Below are positions 35,080 through 43,545 of a DNA stretch of 64,000 nucleotides, in pieces. The DNA is taken from contig NZ_WBXN01000004.1 of NCBI RefSeq assembly GCF_008973465.1, forward strand, positions 4,628,501 through 4,692,500, written 5' to 3'. Under the pieces are notes generated by a model. That model ran no database searches. It was not told the origin of the DNA and saw nothing but the letters and a program-made list of their open reading frames with translations. Source of the DNA: Streptomyces sp. SS1-1 (GTDB lineage: Bacteria; Actinomycetota; Actinomycetes; Streptomycetales; Streptomycetaceae). The translations under genes were made by a program, and so were the position numbers. Position 1 is the first letter of the stretch; each line of letters starts with the position of its first letter.

Positions 35080-35499
35080 GTCGCGCCCCTCCGTCGTACG
35101 GCCGTGCCGCCCCGCTCCGTACCCGCCCACCCGGCACCGACAAGCCCGGACACCACCGGACAACCACCGGACAGATCACCGACCGCGACGACTCCGTCAC
35201 GCAAACGGTAGGCGTCCGTCCTGGACGTGAACGCCACCGGAGCGCGCATCCTCGTGCTCCGGTGCCGCAAGCCGTCTTTCCAAGGAACGTGACCAGGGAA
35301 AAGAACCTCACCAAGCCCCACCCCTCCCGCCCGTCGGGCGTCGCTCACTCTCGCGGGTGAACATCGGCAACTCGACTGGATACGGCGCCCCTTCGAGGCT
35401 CTACGCTCGGCGCAACACAACCGCAGACATGCGACGGCCCCCGCCGGGACGGCAATCCCAGTGCGAGGGCCTGACCACCGAGGAAGAGGAAGCTTCCCG
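35080..35499. promoter_or_regulatory. Divergent intergenic region with CCGGACA direct repeats
   Basis: 420 bp without a supported gene. CCGGACA occurs at 35146-35152, 35156-35162 and 35167-35173, 10 and 11 bp apart, i.e. on one face of the helix, about 70-95 bp before the XRE start. The right half leads to the winged-helix gene with GAGGAAGAGGAAG before its ATG. No other structure seen. Confidence 0.5.
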
Positions 35500-36372
35500 A
35501 TGGATACGCAGAACCCTAGCGCGCCTTCGCGTGCCCGGGCCCGCTATACCGCGCACGGCCACCCGAATCGGCGGCCCGAGCCGGGCGGTGGTTTGACCCA
35601 CGACAACACCCGGCACACCGCGCGCTTCACCGTGATCGGCAACCACCTCACGCAGCACGCCGAGTTGTCGCTCCTCGCGATCGGTCTGGCCTGCCACATC
35701 CAGTCGCTGCCCCAGGGCGCCCGCGTCGACATCAAGAGCCTGACCCTCCGGTTCCCCGAGGGCGCCACCCGCATCGCCGCGGCCCTGCGCGAGCTGGAGA
35801 CCCACGGGTACCTGCGTCGCGAACGCGTCCGTGCCCCCGGCGGCAGGATCGTCACGCGCACGGTCTCCTGCAACCAGCCGGGAGGCCGGGGCCACGAGGA
35901 GGCTCCGCAGGCCCGCCGGACGCCCGCCGAACGGCGCCCCCGGCAGCTCCCCGCCGTCCCGCAGCCGGCGTATCCCGCGGCCGAGCTGGTCCGCCGGGCC
36001 ACCGAGCTGCTGGCCGGCCTGCGCCGCCACGACCCGCGCCTGCTCCTGTCCGTCCACGACACCGCCCATCTGGCCCCCGGCGTCGCCGCCTGGCTGGAGC
36101 GGGACGTGAGCCCGGCGGGCGTGGTGCGCGCCCTCACCACCGACCTGCCGGACGAGCCCCTGCGGCGCCCCTCGGCCCTGCTGGCCCACCGCCTCACCGC
36201 CCAGCTCCCACCCCCGCCACCGTTCGTGGCCCCGTCCGCGCCCCCACCGGTCCGCCATCCCCTCCAGAACTGCGACACCTGCGACCGGGCCTTCCGCTCA
36301 CCCACACCAGGACACTGCCGTGACTGCCGTACTTCCCATGCCGCTGCCGCTGCCGCTGCCGCTGCCGCCTGA
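35500..36372 (+). CDS. Winged-helix DNA-binding protein with C-terminal zinc-ribbon-like motif and polyalanine
   Basis: 290 aa; ATG at 35500 chosen for the purine-rich site at 35481-35492. A winged helix spans about 28-115: RFTVIGNHLTQHAELSLLAIGLACHIQSL, then SLTLRFPEGATRIAAALRELETHGYLRRER, a pattern common in actinomycete regulators and plasmid replication or transfer accessory proteins. A Pro/Arg linker and a second helical region (150-235) follow. Near the C-terminus CDTCDRAF and GHCRDCR (CxxC, then CxxC 12 residues on) look like a treble-clef or zinc ribbon. The protein ends in ten alanines encoded by a GCCGCT microsatellite. Target unknown. Confidence 0.75.
   Translation: MDTQNPSAPSRARARYTAHGHPNRRPEPGGGLTHDNTRHTARFTVIGNHLTQHAELSLLAIGLACHIQSLPQGARVDIKSLTLRFPEGATRIAAALRELETHGYLRRERVRAPGGRIVTRTVSCNQPGGRGHEEAPQARRTPAERRPRQLPAVPQPAYPAAELVRRATELLAGLRRHDPRLLLSVHDTAHLAPGVAAWLERDVSPAGVVRALTTDLPDEPLRRPSALLAHRLTAQLPPPPPFVAPSAPPPVRHPLQNCDTCDRAFRSPTPGHCRDCRTSHAAAAAAAAAA
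36340..36369 (+). repeat. Hexanucleotide GCCGCT microsatellite
   Basis: Four and a half units plus one GCC encode the terminal Ala10 of the winged-helix protein. Six-base units change length in frame, so slippage would vary the tail without disrupting the gene. Confidence 0.85.
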
Positions 36373-36439
36373 GCCCGCCCCGCCCTGCTCCATGCGCTCC
36401 AGCCGGATACTCTGGCCGGGGCACCCTCCGGAGGACACC

Positions 36440-36829
36440 ATGAGCACTCAGGCCGACCACGGAAACGAACTGATTCCCCGCCCCGACCTGACCCCGGATG
36501 CTCTGCGCGCAGCCCTCGCGGTCGTCGCGCCAGGGCGCCTGGACGAGATGCAGGCCATGAAGGACGAGGCTTTCGCCAAGGCCGTCGAGTGGCAGTCCCT
36601 GAGCCCTGTCCAGAGCTGGGTGCTGATCTGGGCCAAGGAGATCGAGATCGCCCGCCGGCCAGACCTCTCCACTCGCTATGCCCTGGCGCAGAGCAACCTG
36701 GAACACGAGGATCCGGCTGTCGCGTGGGAAGCCCTTCGCGAGCTGAGCGCCGTAGCCGACGAGGCGACGAAGGGAAACCGGACGGGCATGGCGCTCGCCT
36801 TCGCCCACCTCCCGGACGAGCAGGGGTGA
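36440..36829 (+). CDS. Hypothetical protein, probable DUF6247 family
   Basis: 129 aa; ATG at 36440 preceded by GGAGGA. No membrane segment. The opening (HGNELIPRPDLTPDALRAAL), the central VAPGRLDEM and SPVQSWVLIWAKEIEI sections and the helical end resemble a family I remember as DUF6247, small acidic Streptomyces proteins often near toxin-like or regulator genes. The family call is from memory. All-helical appearance; function unknown. It lies 67 bp after the winged-helix gene on the same strand. Confidence 0.7.
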   Translation: MSTQADHGNELIPRPDLTPDALRAALAVVAPGRLDEMQAMKDEAFAKAVEWQSLSPVQSWVLIWAKEIEIARRPDLSTRYALAQSNLEHEDPAVAWEALRELSAVADEATKGNRTGMALAFAHLPDEQG

Positions 36830-36891
36830 CAGACAGCCGGGCGGCGCCGGGCAGGCGGGGAACGGCGGAGCGGGCCTCGTAGGCTGGCCCC

Positions 36892-37752
36892 ATGACGGAA
36901 CTGCCTGCCCGGCGTCTTCTCCTCGTGCACGCGCACCCGGACGACGAGTCGATCAACAACGGCGTCACCATGGCCACGTACGCGGCCCAGGGGGCGCGGG
37001 TCACGCTGGTCACCTGCACCCTCGGGGAGCACGGCGAGGTCATCCCCGCCGGGCTGCGCCATCTGACCGGTGCCGCGCTGGGCGAGTACCGCCTCGGCGA
37101 GCTGACCGCCGCGATGCGCGAGCTCGGCGTCGAGGACTTCCGTCAGCTCGGCGGTCCGGGGCGTTACGAGGACTCCGGGATGATGGGCACCGCCGACAAC
37201 GACGACCCGGCGTGCCTGTGGCGGGCGGACCTCGACGAGGCGGCCCGCGCGCTCGTGGACGTCATCCTGGAGGTACGCCCCCAGGTCCTCGTCACCTACG
37301 ACCCGAACGGCGGCTACGGGCACCCCGACCACATCCAGGCCCACCGCGTCGCCATGCGCGGCGCCGAGCTGGCCGCCGAGGCCGGCTGGCGCATCCCCAA
37401 GATCTACTGGAACCGCGTCCCGCGCACCGCCGTGGACGAGGCGTTCGCCCGGCTCCAGGCGGACCTGCCCGGCCTGCCGTTCGCCAAGGCCGCCACGGCC
37501 GCCGACGTGCCGGGCGTCGTCGAGGACGAGCGCGTCACCACCGTGATCGACGGCACCGAGCGCGCCGCCGCCGCCAAGACCGCCGCCATGCGGGCGCACG
37601 CCACCCAGATCGAGGTGTCCGGCCGGTACTTCGCGCTGTCCAACGAGCTGGCCCAGCCCCTGCTCACCACCGAGTACTACGAGCTGGTCCAGGGGGAGCC
37701 CGTCGGCGCCCCCGAGACCGACCTGTTCGCGGGGATCGAGGAGACGTCATGA
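36892..37752 (+). CDS. mshB: Mycothiol biosynthesis N-acetyl-GlcN-inositol deacetylase MshB
   Basis: 286 aa of the PIG-L/LmbE fold. HAHPDDE gives zinc ligands H15 and D18, and GYGHPDHIQ supplies H147 as third ligand with H144 beside it; D17 is the expected general base. It removes the acetyl group from GlcNAc-inositol, the second step towards mycothiol, the main low-molecular-weight thiol of actinomycetes, in the cytoplasm. Length fits MshB (about 290-300) rather than the paralogous conjugate amidase Mca. The downstream membrane-protein gene overlaps by 4 bp. Confidence 0.93.
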   Translation: MTELPARRLLLVHAHPDDESINNGVTMATYAAQGARVTLVTCTLGEHGEVIPAGLRHLTGAALGEYRLGELTAAMRELGVEDFRQLGGPGRYEDSGMMGTADNDDPACLWRADLDEAARALVDVILEVRPQVLVTYDPNGGYGHPDHIQAHRVAMRGAELAAEAGWRIPKIYWNRVPRTAVDEAFARLQADLPGLPFAKAATAADVPGVVEDERVTTVIDGTERAAAAKTAAMRAHATQIEVSGRYFALSNELAQPLLTTEYYELVQGEPVGAPETDLFAGIEETS

Positions 37753-38150
37753 GTTCGATGCTCGCCCGGCCGCTCAAGGGCCCGTCCGCGCCCCGCGTCC
37801 TCGCCTACCTCGGGCTCCTCGTGCTCGGCGCCCTGGTCGGGATCGCCGGCGCGCTGGTGCAGCCCGCCTGGTTCCCGGGCGGCCTGCTGCTCGCGCTCGC
37901 GGGGGAGGCCGGGCTGATGCTCGGCGCCGCCCGCGCCACGGGCAGCCGGGGCGGGGCCGTCGCCGCCGCCGCGGGCTGGGCGGTCACCGTCATCCTGCTC
38001 ACCGCCAGCCGCCCCGAGGGCGACTTCGTCTTCGGCACGGGAGCCTCCGCCTACCTCTTCTTGCTCGGAGGGATGGCCGTGGCTGTGATCTGCGCCACCC
38101 TCGCCCCGCTACGGCAACCGGGTGGCGACGGGGTCCGACTTGGCAAGTGA
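37749..38150 (+). CDS. Small integral membrane protein (DUF6113-like)
   Basis: 133 aa with four predicted membrane segments (about 17-37, 43-60, 68-87 and 101-121) and short loops, ending in a basic GGDGVRLGK tail. ATGA overlap with mshB implies co-translation. I recall this gene following mshB throughout Streptomyces, with the family label DUF6113. No catalytic or transport motif is visible, and no link to mycothiol chemistry can be shown. Confidence 0.8.
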   Translation: MSSMLARPLKGPSAPRVLAYLGLLVLGALVGIAGALVQPAWFPGGLLLALAGEAGLMLGAARATGSRGGAVAAAAGWAVTVILLTASRPEGDFVFGTGASAYLFLLGGMAVAVICATLAPLRQPGGDGVRLGK

Positions 38151-38306
38151 CGTACCACTTCTCCATACCGTGCACGTGCGAGTCCCGTGTGGGTTTCCCA
38201 GGCGGTCGTGGGATACGCGTCAGAAGTGGCCAGTATGGTGGTGCGCGCCGCCGAGCCGCCCGACGCAGTGAGGTACGGGCGGCGGAGCCAACCGGGAGAA
38301 CCTGCC

Positions 38307-40595
38307 TTGAGTCGTGAAACTGACACTCCGTCCTCCGGGCCCGACGGGCGCGGCGGAGCCGCATACCCTTCGGGGACGCCGCCGTACGGGACCCCCGTGG
38401 CTTCCGAGAGCGGTGCGGCCGCGGCCCGTTCGGGCGCGCCGGAGGAACGCAAGACCGAGACCACGCTGACGACCCGCATCCGGATCAACATCCCCGGATC
38501 ACGGCCGATCCCGCCGGTCGTCGTGCGCAAGCCCGTCTCCGACAGCGGGAAGCCCGGCGCCGCCGCGGACACCCAGGAGACCCAGGCGCCCGCGGCCCCC
38601 GCCGCACCCGCCGCGCGCACGGCCCCCGCCGAACCGGCGGCCGAACCCGCGGCTCCGGCGGAGGAGAAGGCCAGCGACTGGTTCGCCCCCCGCAAGTCCC
38701 CGTCCGCGAAGGCCCCGCAGAGCGGCCCCTCGGGCAACGGGACGGGCGCGCCCACCGGTTCGAACCCGGCCGCCACCGGTCCCCAGGGCCCCGGCGCCGG
38801 TTCGGGACGCCCCGGCGGCGTCGTCGGCCCGGTGAGCGTGCCCGGCGCCCGTACGGAGGGCGGCCCCCGCCCGTCCGGCGGCACCGGCACGGGACTGCCC
38901 GGCGCGACCGGCGGCCCGGTGGCCCCCGGCCACGGCGGCGGCACCGGCTCCTTCGACGTGACCGAGGCGCTCGCGGCCGGACCGCGCGGCGGCACCGGCC
39001 CGTCCGGCGGCGCGCGTCCGCCCGCCGGTGAGGCGCGCCGCGACGACCTGCCGTACTTCGCGGAGAACGGCTCCGGCGGCCCGAACGGCCGGCCCGGCCC
39101 GAACGGCAACGGCCCCCAGGGCGGCTACAGCGGCCCCGGCAACATCGACCCGGCCGCCGACTTCAACGCCCCGGACAGCCCCGGCGGCCCCGGCGACTTC
39201 AACGGGCCGAACGACTTCGGCCGCGGTGGCCCCGGCGGCGGCCCGCAGGGTCCCACGGGCCCGACGACCGGCCCCGTCACCGGCGACGGCCCGGCCCTCG
39301 CGGGCGGCGGCCCCGGCCGGCCCCGCGGACCCGTGGGCCCCGGCCCGGCCGGTCCCGGCATCCAGGCGGGCCCGGGCCGCCCCGGTCCCGCAGGACCCGG
39401 TGCCGCCCCGCACGCCCCGGGCCAGGTCCCCGGCGGCGGCCTGAGTGACGACACCGCGATCCTCACCCCGCAGAAGCACGCCCCCGAGCCCGGCCACCCG
39501 CACCTCGGCGTCGCGGACAACGTCTCCGGGCACACCGTCACCAGCGGCATCCCGGTCGTGTCCGGCGGCCCGCAGGGCGGTTCCCGGGGGCCCGGCGCCG
39601 GCGCGCCCGAGCCGGCCGCGCCGAGCGCCCCGGCGGCCCGTCCAGCCAAGAAGAAGGGCCGCAGCAAGCTCGCGCTGCTCGGCGGCGGCCTGGTCGTCCT
39701 CGCGGGCGGCCTGTACGGCGCCGGACTGCTGATGAACCACACCGACGTGCCCAAGGGCACCACCGTGCTCGGCGTCGACATCGGCGGCGGCACCCGCGAC
39801 GACGCCGTCAAGAAGCTGGACGACGCCTTCGAGGACCGGGTCGGCAAGCCGCTGAAGCTGTCGGTGGGCGGCCGGACCGTCCAGCTGGACCCGGACAAGG
39901 CCGGGCTCCAGTTCGACATGCAGCAGACGGTGAGCGCCGCCGCCAGCAGCGACTACAACCCGGTCTCCGTCATCGGCTCCCTGTTCGGCAACCAGCGGGT
40001 CGTCGAGCCCGTCATGCCCACCGACGAGGAGAAGCTGCACGCCGCCCTCCAGGCCGCTTCCGGCGGCAGCGGATCGGTCACCGAGGGCACCGTCTCGTTC
40101 AAGACCGGCAAGGCGGTCGCCGTGTACGGCAAGCCCGGCGCCGGCATCGACGTCGCCCGCTCGACGTCCGCCGTCGAGGCGGCGTACCGCACCCAGGTGG
40201 AGACCGGCCAGGCGGCCGCCGTCCAGGTGCCGACGACCACGCGGCAGCCGACCATCGGCAAGGCCGAGGTCGACCGGTTCATGAAGGAGTTCGCCGAACC
40301 GGCGATGGCCACCAAGGTGACCATCCAGACGGACGCCGCCCACAGCATCCAGTTCGGCTCGCTGTCCCTGCCGAAGATCCTCGGCGCGAAGGCCGTCGAC
40401 GGCAAACTCGTCGACACCTACGACCTGACGGCCCTCAAGACGGCCTACGGCACCACCTTCGCGGGCGTGCAGATCAACGGCGCCAGCGGCAAGCGGGACG
40501 TCCTCCCGGAGGACGTCGCCTCCGCCCTGCGCAAGGCACTGCGCGGCAAGACCCCGGCGGAGCGCACGGTCACCATCGACACCAACCCGAACTAG
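38307..40595 (+). CDS. Gly/Pro-rich membrane protein with extracellular PG_binding_4 domain
   Basis: 762 aa from a TTG at 38307 with GGGAGAA upstream; the longest frame from 38187 lacks a site. Residues 1-450 are cytoplasmic, disordered and made mostly of Gly, Pro, Ala and Thr, with an early RKTETTLTTRIRINIPG segment. A basic KKKGRSK stop-transfer precedes one membrane helix (about 455-476). Outside the cell, two copies of a putative peptidoglycan-binding fold (PG_binding_4, as in VanW/YoaR-type proteins) follow: VLGVDIGGGTRDDAVKKL and EGTVSFKTGKAVAVYGKPG. The VanW catalytic-like domain is missing. It probably links the cell wall to a cytoplasmic scaffold; this is inference. Confidence 0.82.
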   Translation: MSRETDTPSSGPDGRGGAAYPSGTPPYGTPVASESGAAAARSGAPEERKTETTLTTRIRINIPGSRPIPPVVVRKPVSDSGKPGAAADTQETQAPAAPAAPAARTAPAEPAAEPAAPAEEKASDWFAPRKSPSAKAPQSGPSGNGTGAPTGSNPAATGPQGPGAGSGRPGGVVGPVSVPGARTEGGPRPSGGTGTGLPGATGGPVAPGHGGGTGSFDVTEALAAGPRGGTGPSGGARPPAGEARRDDLPYFAENGSGGPNGRPGPNGNGPQGGYSGPGNIDPAADFNAPDSPGGPGDFNGPNDFGRGGPGGGPQGPTGPTTGPVTGDGPALAGGGPGRPRGPVGPGPAGPGIQAGPGRPGPAGPGAAPHAPGQVPGGGLSDDTAILTPQKHAPEPGHPHLGVADNVSGHTVTSGIPVVSGGPQGGSRGPGAGAPEPAAPSAPAARPAKKKGRSKLALLGGGLVVLAGGLYGAGLLMNHTDVPKGTTVLGVDIGGGTRDDAVKKLDDAFEDRVGKPLKLSVGGRTVQLDPDKAGLQFDMQQTVSAAASSDYNPVSVIGSLFGNQRVVEPVMPTDEEKLHAALQAASGGSGSVTEGTVSFKTGKAVAVYGKPGAGIDVARSTSAVEAAYRTQVETGQAAAVQVPTTTRQPTIGKAEVDRFMKEFAEPAMATKVTIQTDAAHSIQFGSLSLPKILGAKAVDGKLVDTYDLTALKTAYGTTFAGVQINGASGKRDVLPEDVASALRKALRGKTPAERTVTIDTNPN

Positions 40596-40608
40596 CCGCG
40601 GTTCGGCG

Positions 40609-40643
40609 GGCCGAGGGGGCATCCGGCGGGCGCCCCCTCGGCC
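40609..40643 (+). terminator. Terminator after the PG-binding gene
   Basis: 12-bp perfect arms (40609-40620 and 40632-40643), 11-base loop, 14 bp after the stop codon. Confidence 0.8.
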
Positions 40644-40648
40644 GTCGT

Positions 40649-40662
40649 ATGACATCTGTCAT
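40649..40662. promoter_or_regulatory. DesR-like palindromic operator
   Basis: ATGACA TC TGTCAT, 6-2-6 perfect inverted repeat about 60 bp before an ABC transporter operon that ends in a NarL-type sensor and regulator. Such regulators often bind a TGAC-N-GTCA palindrome before their own transporter operon (B. subtilis DesR and related systems). Confidence 0.6.
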
Positions 40663-40721
40663 CCGGCACACAGGACCGGCGGCACTGCCGGGCACCCCCG
40701 CCCGGCGGCCAGGCTGGACCC

Positions 40722-41648
40722 ATGACAACGACAGCCGTGGAAACGGCCGCCGCGGTGGCCGGCTTCGACCGGGTGACCAAGACCTACGGGGACGTACGCG
40801 CCGTCGACGGACTGACGCTCGCGCTGCACCCGGGGGAGACCGTCGCCCTGCTCGGCCCGAACGGGGCCGGCAAGTCCACCACCCTCGACCTGCTCCTCGG
40901 CCTCAAGCGGCCCGACAGCGGCACGGTCAGCGTCCTCGGCACCGACCCGCGCGCGGCGATCGTCGCGGGCCGCGTGGGCGCCATGCTCCAGAGCGGCGGA
41001 CTCATGGAGGAGGTCACCGTCGCCGAACTGGTGAGCCTGGCCTGCTCGCTGCACCCGCGGCCGTACCCCGTCTCCGAGGTCCTCGCCCGCGCCGGTGTCA
41101 CCCAGATCGCCGACCGCAAGGTCGACAAGCTCTCCGGCGGGCAGGCGCAGCGCGTCCGGTTCGCCCTCGCCACGGCCGGCGACAGCGACCTGATCGTCCT
41201 CGACGAGCCCACCACCGGCATGGACGTCACCGCCCGCCAGGCGTTCTGGGCGACCATGCGCGAGCAGGCCGACCGGGGCCGCACGGTCCTGTTCGCCACG
41301 CACTACCTGGAGGAGGCCGACGCCATCGCGGACCGCGTCCTGGTGCTGCACCGGGGCCGGCTCCTCGCGGACGGCACCGCCGCCGAGATCAAGGCGAGGG
41401 CGGGCGCCCGCCGGATCTCCTTCGACCTGGAGGGGCCGGTCGACGCGGACGCGCTGCGGGCGCTGCCCTCCCTGACCCGCTGCGACGTCTCCGGGCAGAC
41501 CGTGCGCATGCAGTCCGCCGACGCCGACGCGACCGTGCACGCCCTGTACGGCCTCGGCCTGTACCCCCGCAATCTCGAAGTCGCCGGGCTCGGCCTGGAG
41601 CAGGCGTTCGTCGCCATCACCGCCGCCGAGGAGGCCCGCCCGTCATGA
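40722..41648 (+). CDS. ABC transporter ATPase (ABC-2 / DrrA type)
   Basis: 308 aa. Walker A GPNGAGKST (about 45-53), Q-loop MLQSGGLMEEVT, signature LSGGQAQR, Walker B LIVLDEPTTGMDV and H-loop FATHYLEE. The C-terminal 80 residues form the regulatory extension typical of DrrA-like exporters. The usual R of the LSGGQxxR motif is kept, and the Q-loop has a Ser/Gly tract instead of Pro. First gene of a four-gene operon in which every junction overlaps by 4 bp. Confidence 0.93.
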   Translation: MTTTAVETAAAVAGFDRVTKTYGDVRAVDGLTLALHPGETVALLGPNGAGKSTTLDLLLGLKRPDSGTVSVLGTDPRAAIVAGRVGAMLQSGGLMEEVTVAELVSLACSLHPRPYPVSEVLARAGVTQIADRKVDKLSGGQAQRVRFALATAGDSDLIVLDEPTTGMDVTARQAFWATMREQADRGRTVLFATHYLEEADAIADRVLVLHRGRLLADGTAAEIKARAGARRISFDLEGPVDADALRALPSLTRCDVSGQTVRMQSADADATVHALYGLGLYPRNLEVAGLGLEQAFVAITAAEEARPS

Positions 41649-42385
41649 ACGCCCTGATCCGCCTCGAACTCGCCCGCGCCCTGCGCAACCGCAAGTCGCT
41701 GTTCTTCTCGGTGGCGTACCCGTCGATCCTGTTCCTGCTGATCGCGGGCACCGCCGACAGCACCACGAAGGTCGACGGCACCGGACTGACCCTGCCGACC
41801 TACATGATGGTCTCGATGGCGTCCTTCGGCGCCCTGACGGCCGTCCTCATGGGCAACAGCGAACGCATCGCCAAGGAGCGGGAGAACGGCTGGGTACGGC
41901 AGTTGCGGCTCACCCCGCTGCCCGGCCGCGGGTACGTCCTCGCCAAGACGGCGAGCGCAGCCGTGGTCAGCCTGCCCGCGATCGTGATGGTCTTCCTCGT
42001 CGCCGCCGTCGGCAAGGACGTGCGCCTGGACGCCTGGCAGTGGCTCGCCCTCACCGGGGCGATCTGGGCCGGCAGCCTGGTCTTCGCCGCGCTCGGCGTC
42101 GCCATCGGCTACCTCGCGACCGGTGACGCGGTCCGCCCGATCACGATGATCACCTACTTCGGGCTGTCCATCCTGGGCGGCCTGTGGATGCCGACCACCA
42201 CCTTCCCGGGCTGGCTCCAGGACATCGCCGAGTGGGTCCCCACGCGCGCGTACGCTGCACTGGGTCAGGCCATCGAACAGAACCAGGCCCCGCACGCCGG
42301 GGACATCGCCCTCCTCGCCGTGTTCTTCGCGCTGTTCAGCGGCGGCGCGGCCTGGCTGTACCGAAAGGACACGCTGAAGGCGTGA
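41645..42385 (+). CDS. ABC-2 type permease
   Basis: 246 aa, six membrane segments (about 22-39, 57-75, 98-122, 130-155, 165-185 and 220-240). Opens with LELARALRNRKSLFF, the usual cytoplasmic helix, and contains NSERIAKERENGWVRQLRLTPLP, the conserved coupling loop. Partner of the ATPase whose stop it overlaps. Small exporters of this pattern carry lipids, drugs or signal molecules; with a DesK/DesR-like system downstream they often respond to membrane fluidity or cell-envelope agents. Confidence 0.92.
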   Translation: MNALIRLELARALRNRKSLFFSVAYPSILFLLIAGTADSTTKVDGTGLTLPTYMMVSMASFGALTAVLMGNSERIAKERENGWVRQLRLTPLPGRGYVLAKTASAAVVSLPAIVMVFLVAAVGKDVRLDAWQWLALTGAIWAGSLVFAALGVAIGYLATGDAVRPITMITYFGLSILGGLWMPTTTFPGWLQDIAEWVPTRAYAALGQAIEQNQAPHAGDIALLAVFFALFSGGAAWLYRKDTLKA

Positions 42386-43545
42386 GCAGCGTCGGCATGG
42401 GGCAACGCCCGCAGAACCGCAGACAGCAGGTCGTCAAGTTCCTCTGGATCGGCATCTGGCTCGCCTACCTGGGCGCGCCGGTCGACGACCTGCTCCACGG
42501 AGGCCACAGCGACGGGGTCGTGGTCCTCGGCTGGATCGGCCTGGCCGCCTTCGTCGCCTGGTACTTCGCGCTGGTCTTCCGCGCCGGACGCGGCGAGCAC
42601 AACGCCGTCGTCCTCGGCTCCGTGGCGGTGCTCGCCACCCAGTCGACCGTGCTCAGCCTGACCCTGGGCGCGCAGTGGCTCGTGCTCTTCGTGTACGTGG
42701 CCATCTCCGCGGGCGCCGCCCTGCCGTTCCGTCTGGCCCGCTGGACGATCCCGGCCGTGTCCGCCCTGCTGACCGGCTGCGCGTTCCTGGTGCCGGACGG
42801 CAGGTCCTTCCTGACCGGGCTGCTCTTCCCGGCCCTGCTCGGCGGCTTCTCCATGACCGGCGTGCGCGAACTGATCCGCACGACGATAGAGCTGCGGGAG
42901 GCCCGCGCCACGGTCGCCCGGCTCGCCGCCAACGAGGAGCGGCTGCGGCTCGCCCGCGACCTGCACGACCTGCTCGGCCACTCGCTGTCCCTGATCACGC
43001 TGAAGAGCGAGCTGGCCGGCCGGATGCTCCCCGGCCACCCCGACAAGGCGGCCCAGCAGGTCGCCGACATCGAACAGGTCAGCCGGCAGGCGCTCGTCGA
43101 CGTCCGGGCCGCCGTCGCGGGCTACCGCAAGCCCCGGCTCCTGGAGGAACTGGCGGGCGCCAAGGTCGCGTTGACGGCGGCCGGCATCACCGCCGAGCTC
43201 CCCGCCGAACCGGACCTCGCCGGCGTCCCCGAGGACAGCGAGACGGCCTTGGCCTGGGCGCTGCGCGAGGCCGTCACCAACGTCGTACGGCACAGCGGCG
43301 CCCGGCGCTGCACCGTGGAGCTCCTGCGCCGCCAGACGCTGGACGGCCCCCTCGTGGAACTCGCCGTGGAGGACGACGGTCAGGGCGCTCCGGGCGGCGC
43401 CCCGGGCCACGGTCTGACCGGGCTCACGGAACGCCTGGCCCAGGCCGGCGGCACCCTGGAGGCGGGCCGCACCCGGGGCGGTTTCCGCCTGATCGCCCGG
43501 GCCCCGGCCACGGGTGTCCCGGCGGACGTAGGATCCGGCGCATGA
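42382..43545 (+). CDS. Two-component sensor histidine kinase (DesK/NarL type)
   Basis: 387 aa. GTG at 42382 overlaps the permease stop (GTGA); the frame open to 42184 lies inside the permease gene. Five to six hydrophobic segments between 17 and 160 without a sizeable extracellular loop, so the signal is probably sensed in the membrane. HisKA_3 dimerisation helix with phospho-acceptor H195 in RDLHDLLGHSL, then HATPase_c with REAVTNVVRHSGA and a GHGLTGLTERL lid. Co-encoded with the transporter it likely controls. Confidence 0.93.
   Translation: MSSVGMGQRPQNRRQQVVKFLWIGIWLAYLGAPVDDLLHGGHSDGVVVLGWIGLAAFVAWYFALVFRAGRGEHNAVVLGSVAVLATQSTVLSLTLGAQWLVLFVYVAISAGAALPFRLARWTIPAVSALLTGCAFLVPDGRSFLTGLLFPALLGGFSMTGVRELIRTTIELREARATVARLAANEERLRLARDLHDLLGHSLSLITLKSELAGRMLPGHPDKAAQQVADIEQVSRQALVDVRAAVAGYRKPRLLEELAGAKVALTAAGITAELPAEPDLAGVPEDSETALAWALREAVTNVVRHSGARRCTVELLRRQTLDGPLVELAVEDDGQGAPGGAPGHGLTGLTERLAQAGGTLEAGRTRGGFRLIARAPATGVPADVGSGA

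Noticed and set aside
35357..35596. 79-codon ORF across the start of the winged-helix gene
   Set aside because: No ribosome-binding site, overlaps a better gene, Arg/Pro-rich shadow composition.
33755..36829. Possible integrated mobile element (small membrane protein, XRE, winged helix, DUF6247)
   Set aside because: No integrase, tRNA, attachment repeat, transfer gene or change of base composition; the genes fit the normal chromosomal set as far as I can tell.
38900..39450. Dense GGC/CCC repeats that could be mistaken for a repeat array or CRISPR
   Set aside because: They are irregular Gly/Pro codons of one disordered protein region with no constant repeat-spacer pattern.
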